64,000 nucleotides of DNA from Staphylotrichum longicolle. Its lineage: Eukaryota; Ascomycota; Sordariomycetes; Sordariales; Chaetomiaceae. The notes under the pieces were generated by a model that was not told the DNA's origin, did not search any database, and was given only the letters and a program-made list of their open reading frames with translations. The stretch spans positions 2,986,468 through 3,050,467 of the forward strand of contig JAHCVI010000005.1 of NCBI GenBank assembly GCA_019096155.1, given 5' to 3'. Positions 44,290 through 55,616 of the stretch are shown piece after piece (within the stretch, counting starts at the first letter, position 1; each line of letters opens with the position of its first letter). A program made the position numbers and the translations under genes.

Positions 44290-47200
44290 CTAATCCCTCA
44301 ATGGGGCTTTCCCCTTCCCCTTGCCAGCCTTTACGGCTGCATCCACCCTCCCCTTCCATGCTCCAAACTCTTCAAGTTGATATGCAGTGTGCCATTGTGG
44401 CGTCGTTGTTGCGGGTTTCCACCCGACTTTGTTGGGCGGTAGGGTTCCGAGGTCGAAAACCTGTGCTTGGCTGGCGAGGTTTACTACTTCACGCAGCATG
44501 TCCCTAGTCTCCGTGAAAGTTGCCACCTCCTTGGTTTCCGAGAACCGGACCGTCTTCGTCAAAGGCTGCGCAAGCCATTCGTGATCCCGTTGTTCCGACG
44601 ACCGAGCCCTGTGGTTGTCAGCACGCAGGTAACGAACTGAGTCTTGCAAGCTGGTGATCTCCAGCCTAAGGAGGTCCATCTCGCGGGCAGTTGCGACGGC
44701 CTGCTCTTGGTTGGCTTTGGTCGGTTCGTCGTCGTTTGCGATGTGGTTCGGGACCGCGCGATGGGTTTTGGCGAGTCGCTTCCACTCGTCGCGGGAGATG
44801 GTGACATGCTTGAGTTCCTGGGTCTGCTCCTTGAGGGTGTCGTTGAGAGCGGCGACCTGTTTGGTTGCGGAGTCGACCTCGGATTCAAGTTCGGAGATGC
44901 GCAAGGCCTTAGCTTTCGCGTCACGCATACGAGACTCAAGGGTTTCAATCTTGAGCTGCGCGGTGCTGAAGTCTTCTTCGCGAGTGGCGAGCGTCCGTCG
45001 GATGGTGGTGAGTTCGTCCTTGAGACGGCGGGTCTCGGCCTCGGCCTTGATCGGGATGTCCTTGAGCAACTTAAGCTCGACGCTTCGAGCGACCCAGGGA
45101 GGTGAGAGGCGTTCGAACTCCTGTGTGTAGGAAAGGTCGGTGCTCATTGCGGCGAGGTCCGAGAGCTGTGATGTTACGGCACGCAGCTTGTTAGTGTAGA
45201 CGGAGAAGAAATCGGCGTCGGTTAGGTTGAAGGTGTCGCTGGCCGTCTTCTGGATGCGGGACTCGATTTCGGTGTGGGTAAATGGGTCGGTCCGGCCTTC
45301 CTGGTGCAAGAGTTGGTGCAGATCGAGGCCGATGGCTCGCGACATGTTGGCCAATTCGGAGGTCGCGGTCTCGCACTGCTCGAACGTCTCGAGGGTGTCG
45401 GGCGAAAGAGCGAGCGATCGTGTCTTGAGCGACTCCAAAGCGCGGGCGGTTTTCGTGGCGAGGACCTTCGCACTGCGTGTTTGAGTGATGACAGTCTCGG
45501 TCTTCTTGGCAAAGTGTTGGGCGAGTTCGTCGTCGTCGTTGCGCGGAAGGATGGTCTGGACCATGGTCGCCGTGGTGGTCAACGCGACAGCGGCCGATTC
45601 GAGGTGGCGTTGCATGAGGACGGTCTTCATGTGAACGTCGTCAGCAAAACTCCCCAGATCGTTGGACATGTGGACCTCGCCAAGGTGTGTCATGAGCGAG
45701 ATGGTCCGTTGAAGCTCGTCGGAGCAGCGCTCCTCCTTCAGCTCGTCCCGCTTGAGGTCGTCGATCCAGGCGTTGAGGGTCCTCTCGACGGGGTCGAGTT
45801 CGTACAAGGTGAAGTTGTAGCCGTGGAACTGGTCGACCGTGCAATGGCTGATCGCGTTGACGAATCGGTCGCACATGGACGTCACCCATGTAAGCTTGTC
45901 GATGGTGGCGCACCCGTAGAAGATGCCGTCCTGGTGTCCTGGGTGAGGCTGGCCGTTGACGCGCTCCTTGACAAAGTCGTTGATCAGATTGGCCTTGAAA
46001 GCTACCCTCTTGAACGCCAGTAGAGTGAGGATCGGGTTCTTGTCGTTTTGGTACGAATCCGGAAGGAACATGTTGCAAATCGAGAGGAGCTGCTTGGCCT
46101 CCTGGGCTTCCATCTGGTGGAGTGCGAAGTCGATGGCCTTGACCTGTGTTTTGGCAGCCGAGATCTGGAGCTTCTGGTTAAGGTCAAGCATGGCTCTGGA
46201 GCGATTGTTGAGTTGTTCCGATTCGGTTTCCGTCACGGCCTGGGAGGCGCGCATGTCGGCGAGGTCGACTTGAAGGCTCGTAACTAACTCGCGGAAACGG
46301 GACAAGGTGTACTCCATCTCTTCCATCGACTTCCTGTCGGCAGCAGCTTGGCGGACTTGTTCAGCGATGAGGTCGTTGCGGTCGTCGATGTCCTGCTGAA
46401 GCTGCTTAGCCTCCTGACCATGAACAATTTCCATTTCATCGGCAATGTCCTTGAGTTCAGTCAGCTCCGTGATGGTGGCCGTCAGCTCCTCGATCTTGTC
46501 GGCCTGGAGGCGAGTCTGGTCGACTAGGGATTCCACCATGGCCTCGGATCCCAATGCGCCGTCCAGCTGGTCCCGAAGGTGCTCCACGGTCGCGTCTCGC
46601 TGGGCCAGAGTCTCCTCGGAGGTACGAAGCTGCTCTTTGAGGGTGTCAATCTCGCAGAGGTCCGCGCGGAGTTCCTTGATCTGGTTCTGGTAGTCCTCCT
46701 CGGTCTCGTGGGCAAGGTCGCGGAGCGCGGTCAAGGCCTGGCGTAGACGCTCGTTCTGTTTCTCCATTTGTAACCATCCGACGCTGGCGACTTCGTCCGG
46801 TGCCATGCCCTTGGTGAATTCGGCGTTTTCCTCGCGCAGGATTTCGACTTCGAGGTCCAGCTCCTCCGCTTTGTGCCTAAGAGCGTCGAGCTCGGTTTTG
46901 TAGACCTCGGCCATTTCCTCGGCGACCTCCTTGTCAAGGGTGGCAAGCTCCAGAGCCGCGTCATGGTCCTCCTGGATCTTCTCTACGTTCTGGAACGTAG
47001 CCTCGGCCTCCTTGAGTTGTCGTTTAAGGTCGGCCAGCTCCTGTTGCTGTGGCTGGAATTTTGTCTGCAGAGTCTGGATGATCCTTTCGAAACGGTCCCG
47101 CTCGGCCTGGATCTTGTCGAAGGAAGACAGCTCTCCCCGGTCCTCGGCCCGTTTCCGTTCCAGGATCCGGAGCTTGGCCTTGAGGTCATCTACTTCCTTG

Positions 47201-48112
47201 TTAGCTGCGGCGGCGTTGGGAGCGGGACGCGAGACGGTTGCGGTCGGAGCAGGCGGCTTGGCGGATAGGGCTCTCTTGGCGAACGGTTTCGTGGCCGAAC
47301 CTGTGCTATTAGTGCTTGACGTGCTAGCAGAACGAGAAGGCCCGACAGTCGGAGGTGCGGTGCCCTGTTGCTGGGCCGGCGGTTTGATGTGAGGCTGGAA
47401 TGCTTAGTCATCTTGTTTGGATTCGGGAAGATCGCCTGGGCAGACTTACTTTAAGGGCGGTGGTGCTACTAGCTCGAACCCCCAGAGAAGGTCTTGACGG
47501 TGCCTGATGGCGTGTCAGCTTATTCATTTTGGCTGCCAAGGATACTTACTTTGGTACTTGACGGTATCGTCCCTAGCTGCTTCGTCGGTGATCGGGTTGG
47601 CAGCTAAAATAACACGTCAGCTCTTCTGAACGCGTCTGAGCTCGTTGGAAACGCGTCCGAAAAGGCAGAAAACGCGTCGAGAAAGATACAAAATCGCAAA
47701 ATGCACTTACTCTTGGGGTCGGACGTATAGTCCGGGTAGGAGGCGTCGGGCTTGGGGCATTGACACTAATTCGCCGTGTTAGACCCGGGTCCATCGGAGC
47801 AGGGCCTTTCGATGAGCCGGTCGAAATGGCGCTAGACGGTCGAGGTTTCTTGGTTGCTTGCGGCAGGAACGGCGCGGGAGGTCCGGCGAGGAGCTTCAGA
47901 GTGTTGGGTCGAACGAACATGCCGTGGCCCATGGGGCACTCGAAGTAGCGGTGGTCCTGGACGCTGCCATCGTTCTTGCCGGTCGCGTCGTCGAGCTCGA
48001 TGCCGACCCAGAGGCCGGGGGCGAATTGGGTGTGGCCCGAGAAGCGAATGATGCCGGTGCGCTGGTCGGCCAGCTGGACCTTGCGGCCCTCGTACAGCTC
48101 GGACTGCGACAT
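44290..48112 (-). CDS. ro-3: Dynactin large subunit p150Glued
   Basis: Four exons: 48112-47711, 47603-47550, 47503-47450 and 47394-44290, 1204 aa. All three introns fall between codons. The CAP-Gly domain is at residues about 5-70 (FAPGLWVGIELDDATGKNDGS, FECPMGHGMFVRPNTLKLL), with the GKNDG motif that binds EB1 and tubulin tails. A basic Ser/Pro-rich linker is encoded by the small exons 2 and 3 (18 residues each). Long coiled coils (residues about 210-560, the dynein-binding CC1 region) follow, then the conserved dynactin domain (KNPILTLLAFKRVAFKANLINDF) and a second coiled coil near the end. The Neurospora orthologue is ro-3. It links dynein to cargo and microtubules. The two small linker exons are the type used for alternative splicing in animal p150. 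Intron 1 carries an ACGCGT triplet. Confidence 0.96.
47630..47677 (-). promoter_or_regulatory. Three ACGCGT (MCB-like) sites at exact 21-bp spacing in p150 intron 1
   Basis: ACGCGT occurs at 47630-47635, 47651-47656 and 47672-47677. Each begins a degenerate 21-bp unit starting GACGCGTT on the minus strand. ACGCGT is the MluI cell-cycle box bound by MBF-type factors in yeasts; binding here is inference. The arrangement is kept in the relic at 43208-43254. Confidence 0.55.
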
Positions 48113-49148
48113 GTTATCAAAGACGGATACCTAATGCTGAGACATGGTCGCGTCCGGTTGCAGTTGACTGACAGAAGTGCAAATTGAGTGTGGAAAGTGT
48201 GATTGTGTGGTTGATTGATTGCTTTGAACTGATTGCTTTGCTTGCTTGAACGTTGAACGTGCTTGCTGTGCGTTGGTAACTCTCGTTGTCAAGAATCGAT
48301 TCCTGCTCTGAAAGTTGTTGGGAAAGAAGAAGAGAGGAGGAGGAAGCAACGTGGGACGCGGTTTTGTGACCAACTCTGGGGATGTGGGGCCTCTACAAGG
48401 CACCCCCGGGCGTGGACTTGGAGAGCAATGTTCTCGGCCGTTACCCCGCGCAAGATACGTCAGGGCTCGGCGATACTCTGATGGATGAAACAGGATCCTC
48501 TGGGCCAGAACGAATCTCATTTTGAACAGGTTGAAGTGGGAAGGTGCGAGGGAGAAACTGCTCCGGCCACTGCCTTCCACGTTGACCCACCGAGGCATCG
48601 TGGAGTTTGGCAGGATCCCGAGATCTCTCGTCTTGCATACCAGGCTGAATGCAAGGGGCTTCCCGCAAGCCACGATTATTGCTAGCGTTTCCCAAACCTG
48701 GAAACGTTACATTGCTTTCCCGAGGGCCTGGGTCAAGATATCCCCCAGATTTTACATTGAACCACCAAGGCATGCCTGATCCGCGCCTTACTGCGCTTGC
48801 CATGGTTGGACAAGCAATGTATGGCACGGGACAAGTGTTTGACGGTGTAATCTAGTAAAACAACAACAAATTGAACTCAAAGACGTCCCAGGATGTGCGG
48901 TTCGCCCTTCGTCTGGCCGGGATCAGGCACAGCGGACGCAAGGTACAAGCACAGAAGCAGACGCAGGGACATTCCCGTAGGGTACAGATCAGATCAATTG
49001 CCAACCACATCAACACCAGATCTCAGAGATCATACAATCTGCCTTCCATCCCTTCTCATCAGAAAACAAAAATGAAGCAAAGACCCCGATCACAATCCAT
49101 CCCATGTGCAAGCATCCCATCCATCTCGTCCGATCTTGAATCTTCAAC
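48113..49148. other. Intergenic, promoter of p150Glued
   Basis: About 1 kb between two minus-strand genes: p150 promoter and leader next to 48112 and the 3-prime UTR of the HMG-box gene next to 49149. No further gene is seen. Confidence 0.4.
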
Positions 49149-52100
49149 CTACCGGAACGCGTACCCTAGCTCCCCCTCCCCACCGCGTCCAGCCCCCACC
49201 CATCCCGCACCCCGTACCCACTCCACCACCTCGAATCCCAACCGCCTCTCCATCTTTTCATCCACCACCACCTCCCTCTCCGTCTCCTTGTCTCCCTCCC
49301 CATCCCCATCCCCATCCTTACCCCGATATCCCATACAAACGGGCACCTTCACAACAATCAACCCTCCCCCTCTCACCTCCACCGTCGCACCTTCTTCTCC
49401 TGCTCCCCCTCCTCCCGAGTGTCCACCACCACTACCATTGTTCCCACTCACATTCCCATTATTGCCCGCAAAGGGAACCGCCCGGGGAGCGACATACACC
49501 ACCAGATCCGCCCCGACCACGCCGCGCCACAGCGTCGCCATCCACTGCCAGTGGTCGACAGGCGCGTAGGCGTCGGCGATGGGCACGGCGCAGGCGAAGC
49601 GGTCCGACAGCGTGAGGGCGTAGCCGGCGGGGAGGAGGGCGATGGGCAGCAGGCGGTTTGGGTGGGTTGTGTCTTGTGTAGACGTTGATGTGTCGTGTTC
49701 TTGTTTGTGGCTCTGGCTCTGCTGGTGGTCTTTTTGGGTTTGGGTTTGGTTGCGGGGGGGTTCCGAGGGGAGGGGATGGCGTTGGCGCTGGCGGTGGGAG
49801 TGGCGTGCGCGAGGAGTGGTGGAGGTTTCGGACTCTTTCGGTTCGAGATCGGTGGTGTTGTGATCGGTGGTGGTGGTGGTGGTGGTTGTTGACATTGCGG
49901 AGCACGAGGTTGATGACGAGGTTGAGAGACGTGGCTGGTTCTGGCGGTTGGTGGTGCCGGTGACGAATCTGACCATCTCAGCCGACTTGGCGTGCCAGTC
50001 GGTGATGGTGCGGAGGTATGCCGTGAAGGCGTTGCTATCCCCACCACCACCACCACCGCTGCTGGCACTGGCGACACTCGCCTGGCTTCCATGTCGCGAC
50101 CCCGACCCCATCCCACCCATAACCACATCATCCCCCCTCGGCACCCCGGCACCCTCCCCATCCTCCCAACACCTCACCTCCCACCCCTTCACCCCCCTCA
50201 CCGCCCGCTCCACCACCCCAGCCACAACCCTCACGGCCCCAACGTCCGGCCCCTCCACCGCAATCACAGGCCCCCTCTTCCCCGCACCGCTACTGATCCT
50301 CTCAAAACCGCTCCCCAGCGGCGGACTGATCCTCTCCAACACCTTCAGCTTGTTCACATACGAAATGCTCATCACCATCGCCTCGACGCTCCGCGCCTGC
50401 GCATCTCGCTCCCTCTCTCTCTCCCTCTCCCTCTCCCACTTGACACCACCACCACCAGCAGCATACAACTCCCCCGCCGCCGCCCCCGACGACGACGACG
50501 ACGACGGGCCATGCATACCCGACCCCGGGTTCAGGATCCCCAACCCCAACCCCAATCCCCCGCCCGTGCTCGGCGTCTCGCCGCTATTGTTATTGTTATT
50601 GTTGTTGTTATTGCCGTGGTACGGCTCAGGCGACGCCGACGACGCGGGGAGGAGGTGGTGTGTCTGCAGCGGCGGGAGGCGGAGGGACTCGTCAAAGTCG
50701 TTACCGCCGCCGCCGCCGTTGCGCGGGTGGTGCATATGAATTGCGGGGTAGTGTGCTGCTGCTGCTGCTGCTGCTGCTCCTCCTGCGGCGTTGCCGCTGC
50801 CGCTGTCGATGGGGACGGGGATGGAGTGTGAGGGGCGGGGAGGGGGCGGCATCGGTCCGTGGTTGTAGCCGTGGCCGTGGCCGTGGTCGTGGCTGGGACT
50901 GGTTCGCTGGAGAACCATGGCAGAAGGGCCGGGCAGAGGGTTCGGGGACTGGGCGGCGTAGGCTGCGGATGTCGCGGGGTTGGCGGGAATGGTGCTGGTA
51001 CCGGTGCCGCTGCCGCTGAAGGAGGGTTGGCGGGGGTGGGGGTGAGGGTGGTGGGTGAAAAGGGAAGGGGGGGAAGGGAGGGCGTGGAAGTTGTGGTAGG
51101 TCCCTGCCGCGTTGTAGCGGCGGCGCTTGGCCTCGTTGGGCGAGACGGTGCTGTCGTAGTCCTCGCGGATGTCGTACAGGCTGGGCCCCGGGCCGGGTTG
51201 GGGGACGCCCCATTGGGGGTGGATGCTGCGGCCGTACCGGCTCATGTCGGCGCGCGAGGCGAGGCTTTGGTGCTGGCTCACCTGAGGCGGACCGTATGGG
51301 TTGCTCCCTGGCTTTGAGCTTGTGGGCGTCATGAAGGGCGTCGACGGGGTTCGGGGCGTGGCGATGAAGCGTCCGCCGCATGTAGTGCAGCGGTGGGGGT
51401 CTTCGCCCGGCGCGGCGGCGGGGCGTGTCGACTGCGAGCCGCCCGACTTGTTTCCGCGCCGCGGCTGGTAGCGGTAGTCGGGATACGTGCGCTGGTGACG
51501 CTGCTTCTCCTCCTCGGCGAGCCGCTTCCACTGGTTCTTGCGCTCTTCGGGTTCCTGGCGCCACTGCTCGCCGATGATCTTGGAGATCTCGGGATTTGCA
51601 AGTCCTGGATTATCCTGGACCACCTGGGCTTGGTGGTGCTGGCGGTATAGAATGAAGGCTAACAAGTGATTGTGTTAGCGGCTGCTTTTGACATTGGAGT
51701 ATATATCTCCCCCCTTTTGCGTTCCACCACTCCACTTCAAGCGACAAAAAAGGAGCAGATGTTGTAAGTGACCAAACAAAGTGGGAGAGACAGGTGAGTG
51801 GACGTGAAAGCTGCCTTTTCAGGGAGCAGCGACAACTTTCTCAACGAACAAAACGTACCGTTTCTCGGTCGGGGACCTTTGGCGCGGGGTGCAGAGGCAG
51901 ATCAAGTCCCTGCCGGCATCAAACGGCCTCGAGCCCGCGGTGCTCGGCGTGCTCAAGCTCAGGTTCTCGATCTTGGGCCGGTTGGCCTCCTCGGTGTTGA
52001 TGGAGGCGGCACGCTTCCGAGTTATAGGCCGCCGGGGTGGCTCTCCAGGGGGCAGATCTGCGGGTGTTGGGGGTCGCTGCGGACCAGAGGAGGATAAAGG

Positions 52101-52259
52101 AGCTGTCGGGGGGGTCTCGGATCCGGGATGTCTCGCAGCTGCCGCTGTCGGCGCTGCTCCGGTGGTCGGTTTTGCAGCCATGGCTGAGCGGGTAAGAGGC
52201 CCGGTCGGCGCAGAGTGGTGCTGCTGGCGCTGGGAAGACGAGGCCACTACGTCTGTCAT
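49149..52259 (-). CDS. HMG-box transcription factor, frame broken at the start of the HMG box
   Basis: Two exons: 52259-51859 and 51658-49149 (intron 200 nt, GTACGT...GTTAG). The HMG box spans the intron: exon 1 should end PKVPRPRN and exon 2 begins AFILYRQHHQAQVVQDNPG, continuing ISKIIGEQWRQEPEE and YPDYRYQPRR. As written, exon 1 reads CTPRQRSPTEK because one G is missing near 51889 and one C near 51872; restoring both gives the expected box and correct phase. The remaining 750 aa are low complexity (His, Asn, Ala and Asp runs) with a CxxC-type element (HRCTTCGGRF) after the box and a globular C-terminus (LPAGYALTLSDRFACAVPIADAYAPV). The box is of the Ste11/Rox1-like sequence-specific class. 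A role in development or mating is possible but not shown. Confidence 0.85.
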
Positions 52260-53472
52260 TTTTCTGGGTCGTGGACCGGGGCGATAGGTTGCGGTGGACA
52301 AACAAATGGGGACGGGGAGAGGAGGAGCCCTGGGCCTGTGCCTGAGCCAGATCCAGATCCACGCTCGCTTTGGCTTTGAAGTGCGTGTTCCAGATGAATG
52401 GGAGCCGTGGAGCCGTGGAGCTGTATGTCTCTGCTTACACGGACGGCGAGGGCAGAGGTTGAAAGGAAAGAGCCCGTCTTGGGGAGAAGGAAGGAAGCAA
52501 AAGAGATGGCCCGTTCCACTTGCCCTTCCAATAGAATAATAATAAGTTTGAGCTGGGTGGGGTGTTGCGAGTTGGAGGGGCGCTGTTCTGGTTGGATTGT
52601 CTTCTTTGTGAGCTATCCCTCCCATCAACACTCACCGGCCGGACAATGACCCCGGCCAACACAACGGGAATGGCCCTATCCCATTGGCACCCACACTTGC
52701 TATTATGACGGGCACGCGGCAACAGACCGGCCCCAGCGGCCCCATGGGCAGGAGTGGAGGGCTTCTCTCAGATTGTCTCGGGAATGCGCCGCTGGGCAGT
52801 GGAGAGCCCATCCCATGGTTCTTTGTCCACGGCGTTTGCAGATTTCCGTTCGCAGTCCGCAGCACCGGGGTGAGGGGGGAGAAGAACTCTGGCGGGCCAC
52901 TGGCGGGCAACGATCAACCTTCAGTCCAAAGTCCAGCCCCCCTCAGCCATGGGACAATGCCAAAGGAATTTCGCTGAATGCCGCCCTCTGGAATGCGCAG
53001 CCCCGAACAAAGACCATGTCAGCCGAATCGGGCCTAGCCACCGTCCATTTGCTTGCTCCCGACTTTGTTCGTTTCCAATTGAGTGCCCAGGCCAGCCAGA
53101 AGGGCGAATCACGCGCGGGAAAACAGTCAGTTGCGTTGTTTGGAGGACGTGGTTTTGGGGATATCAACCGTCTCTTTGAAAGCAGAGCAACTTGCCCCCC
53201 GCGCACGCAACCAACCGCCAGCCAGCTCCCGCAGAAAACGGCCGGCAACAAAACAACAAAACAAGGAAAAAGAGAGAGAAAAAAAAAACAGAGGATCCGC
53301 GCGCCAACTCCAACCTGCAACGCAGTTTTCCCAGCCTGCCAGTGCCCTCCTTCTATCATACATGCAAAAATCAGAAATGTGACTAGTTGCGCCCCTAACC
53401 CCTGTCTGCCGACCCGCCCCCGAAAATACCCACCCGCCGTCTGCCTGGATGTGTCGCTCGGAGCCAATGCAA
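52260..53472. other. Intergenic, promoter of the HMG gene and 3-prime flank of RVB1
   Basis: An open frame continues upstream of 52259 to 52631 but looks like leader. The rest has no supportable gene. Confidence 0.4.
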
Positions 53473-55126
53473 TTATGAGAGATAGCCCTGGCCGGCCTCG
53501 CTCGCCCACACGCTGGCACTCCGCCGGGCGTCCAAGAAGAGGTCCTCGCACTCTGCGACGTCCTGCACTTCGATCTGGGGACGGCCATTGACCCGCGCGA
53601 GGATGCTGTCGTCGAACGGGTTTTGTCAGCACACATGCACATCACATAGACAGTGTTGGTTTCCCCAATCTCCACAGCCCTCTCTGCACACACACTCGGC
53701 GGGCACCCGAGACAAAACGTACCTCGCAGGGGTCAGCAGCTGGAGGCAGTACCGCAGGCTGATGCGCACGCCGTGCTCGGCGATCTTGTCGATGGCGGCA
53801 TCCGCAATCTTGACGCCCTCGGTCGTCGCCCGGATGCGCACAATCCGCTTGATCTCGTCGCCGTCGTACGGGTGGGTGGGGATGATCAGGAGACGGGTCA
53901 GGAAGTCGGGGGGCACGCCGTGCGCCGCGACGAGGTCGTCGGCCCCGCGGATGGCGGCCATGCCCCGGTTGGAGGCCAGCACGACGATGGGCGAGATGGG
54001 CGACTCCAGCGCCTTGTTCAGGTAGGTGAAGCACTCGACGTCTAGCATGTGTGCCTAGCGAGGGGGGAAGAGGGAGGGGGGCCCAGGTCAGCTCTCCACA
54101 GCTCCCCACCGCCCGTCACATTTCCGGGTGAGACATACCTCGTCAATAAAAAGCACGCCTGGCACGAGCTCGGCGACACCCTGGTTGATGTACTTGCTGA
54201 CCACCTTGTTGATCTCGCCGCGCAGCTTGTCGGTGATCTCGGTCATCTTGGGCTTCATCAGCTGGCCCATCATGGACATGATGTCCTGGCCGCCCTGGGG
54301 CCGGGCGTTGGCCACGTCGAGGTCGTGCAGCGACACGTCCTGCACAATCTCCTTCTTCTTGTGCACCTCGCCCTTGGGGATGGGCACGTACTCCTCGGCC
54401 TCGAGGTCGAACTCAGTCGCGTAGGCGTCGGACCGGCCCACGCGCTTGCAGGCGCCCGTGTTGGTCTCGATGTAGATGACGTCGCCGACTTGGACCCTCT
54501 CCTTCTGGATGGCCTCGTATATACTGGGGTCGAGGCGCAGCTTCTTTTGGCCGCGGGCGCTCTTGAGCCCGATCAGCAGGGTGCTGATGGTCTTGCCGTA
54601 GCCGCCGAGCGGGTTCTCGGCCTCCTCCGGAGTCAGCTCCGTCACCTCGCCCTCGTAGACGTCCTTGGTCTCGCGGACCTTGAGGCCGATGGCGCGGCGG
54701 AAGTTCTCCATGAGCACCTCGGTCTTCTTGACTTCGGTCGAGTAGATTTCGCTGCCGGTGATGGGGCAGAAGGGGATCTTGGTGCCGAGCTCCTGGCTGA
54801 TGGCGAGGGCCAGCGCCGTCTTGCCCGTGCCAGGGCCGCCCGCCAGCAGCACGCCCCGCCCAGCCATCTTGTGTGCCTTGATCAGATCGACGACGACTCC
54901 GCAGGCCTGTGAACCAAACAAGAAAAGAAGCATGTCAGCGGCGCATCACAAATGCATGGTGTATATATAGCCCAATGCGTACCTCGCGGGCCGTAGTCTG
55001 CCCGACAAAACCAGCAGCCTGCTTCTCGGCGACGCCCTGGGAGTTGAGGCCGAGACCCTTGATGTGTGTGTGCGCCGCGGTGCGGTTGTCGCGACTGTTG
55101 CCGCGCACTTCGCTGATCTGGACCAT
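53473..55126 (-). CDS. RVB1: RuvB-like AAA+ ATPase 1 (Pontin)
   Basis: Four exons: 55126-54983, 54906-54139, 54054-53723 and 53605-53473. They give 458 aa, close to the usual Rvb1 length, with all joins in frame. Rvb1 forms a hetero-hexameric or dodecameric ring with Rvb2 in INO80, SWR1, NuA4 and R2TP complexes. Landmarks are HIKGLGLNSQGVAEKQAAGFVGQ, Walker A GGPGTGKT, the OB-fold insert (EGEVTELTPEE, QVGDVIYIETNTGACKRVGRSDA), Walker B LFIDEAHMLD and sensor LASNRGMAAIRG. The Walker B word is DEAH, where animal RUVBL1 has DEVH. It falls exactly on the exon 2/3 junction. The terminal exon is short and 117 nt beyond a tight intron. Confidence 0.96.
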
Positions 55127-55616
55127 CGTTGCGTTTTCTTGGTTGTCGACTCGGGGATGGGTGAGTTTGTCGTCGGACGGAAGTTGAGGTCGAGGGAACT
55201 GGAAGGTCGGGGTGGAGTCGGCGTCCCTTGAGAAAACAACGAGGCTGACCAAGATGCAGATGCAGATGGATGCAGGGGCACCACTGACAGTGGGAACTTG
55301 ACGCGAGCTCAGAAGCTCCAACGCTAAATTTCCAGACGCGGCAGGCTGTGTGCAGATGGTCCGTGCACATCGGTGTGTGCATCCCTCACCTAGGTGTGCC
55401 CTGATGAGAACCAGGTCGACCAACACATCTCCAACATCCTTGGTCTACAGAAAACAAAAAATTCTTAATGAAAATAATAGAAACTTTATTGAGATTAAAT
55501 CAAGTTCAAAAACGTATTGTCTTCTCCAATCACCCTTCATCGAGGCAGTACAATGTTCTCTCTGGCACACTCAGTCCTGAACCAAAAACCGAAGCCTTAC
55601 TGTGTAGATTCTGTAT
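55127..55616. other. Intergenic, RVB1 promoter
   Basis: About 490 bp. It contains the RVB1 leader and an AT-rich part near 55450-55520 that may belong to the 3-prime UTR of the transporter gene. No gene is seen. Confidence 0.4.

Noticed and set aside
50700..50790. Trinucleotide (GCT) expansion as a mobile or regulatory repeat
   Set aside because: It is in frame and encodes an Ala tract of the HMG-box protein among other homopolymer tracts; ordinary coding low complexity.
52170..52240. ATGGCTGAGCGGGTAAGAG word resembling a tRNA D-arm
   Set aside because: It lies in HMG exon 1 coding sequence and has no matching B box or acceptor stem.
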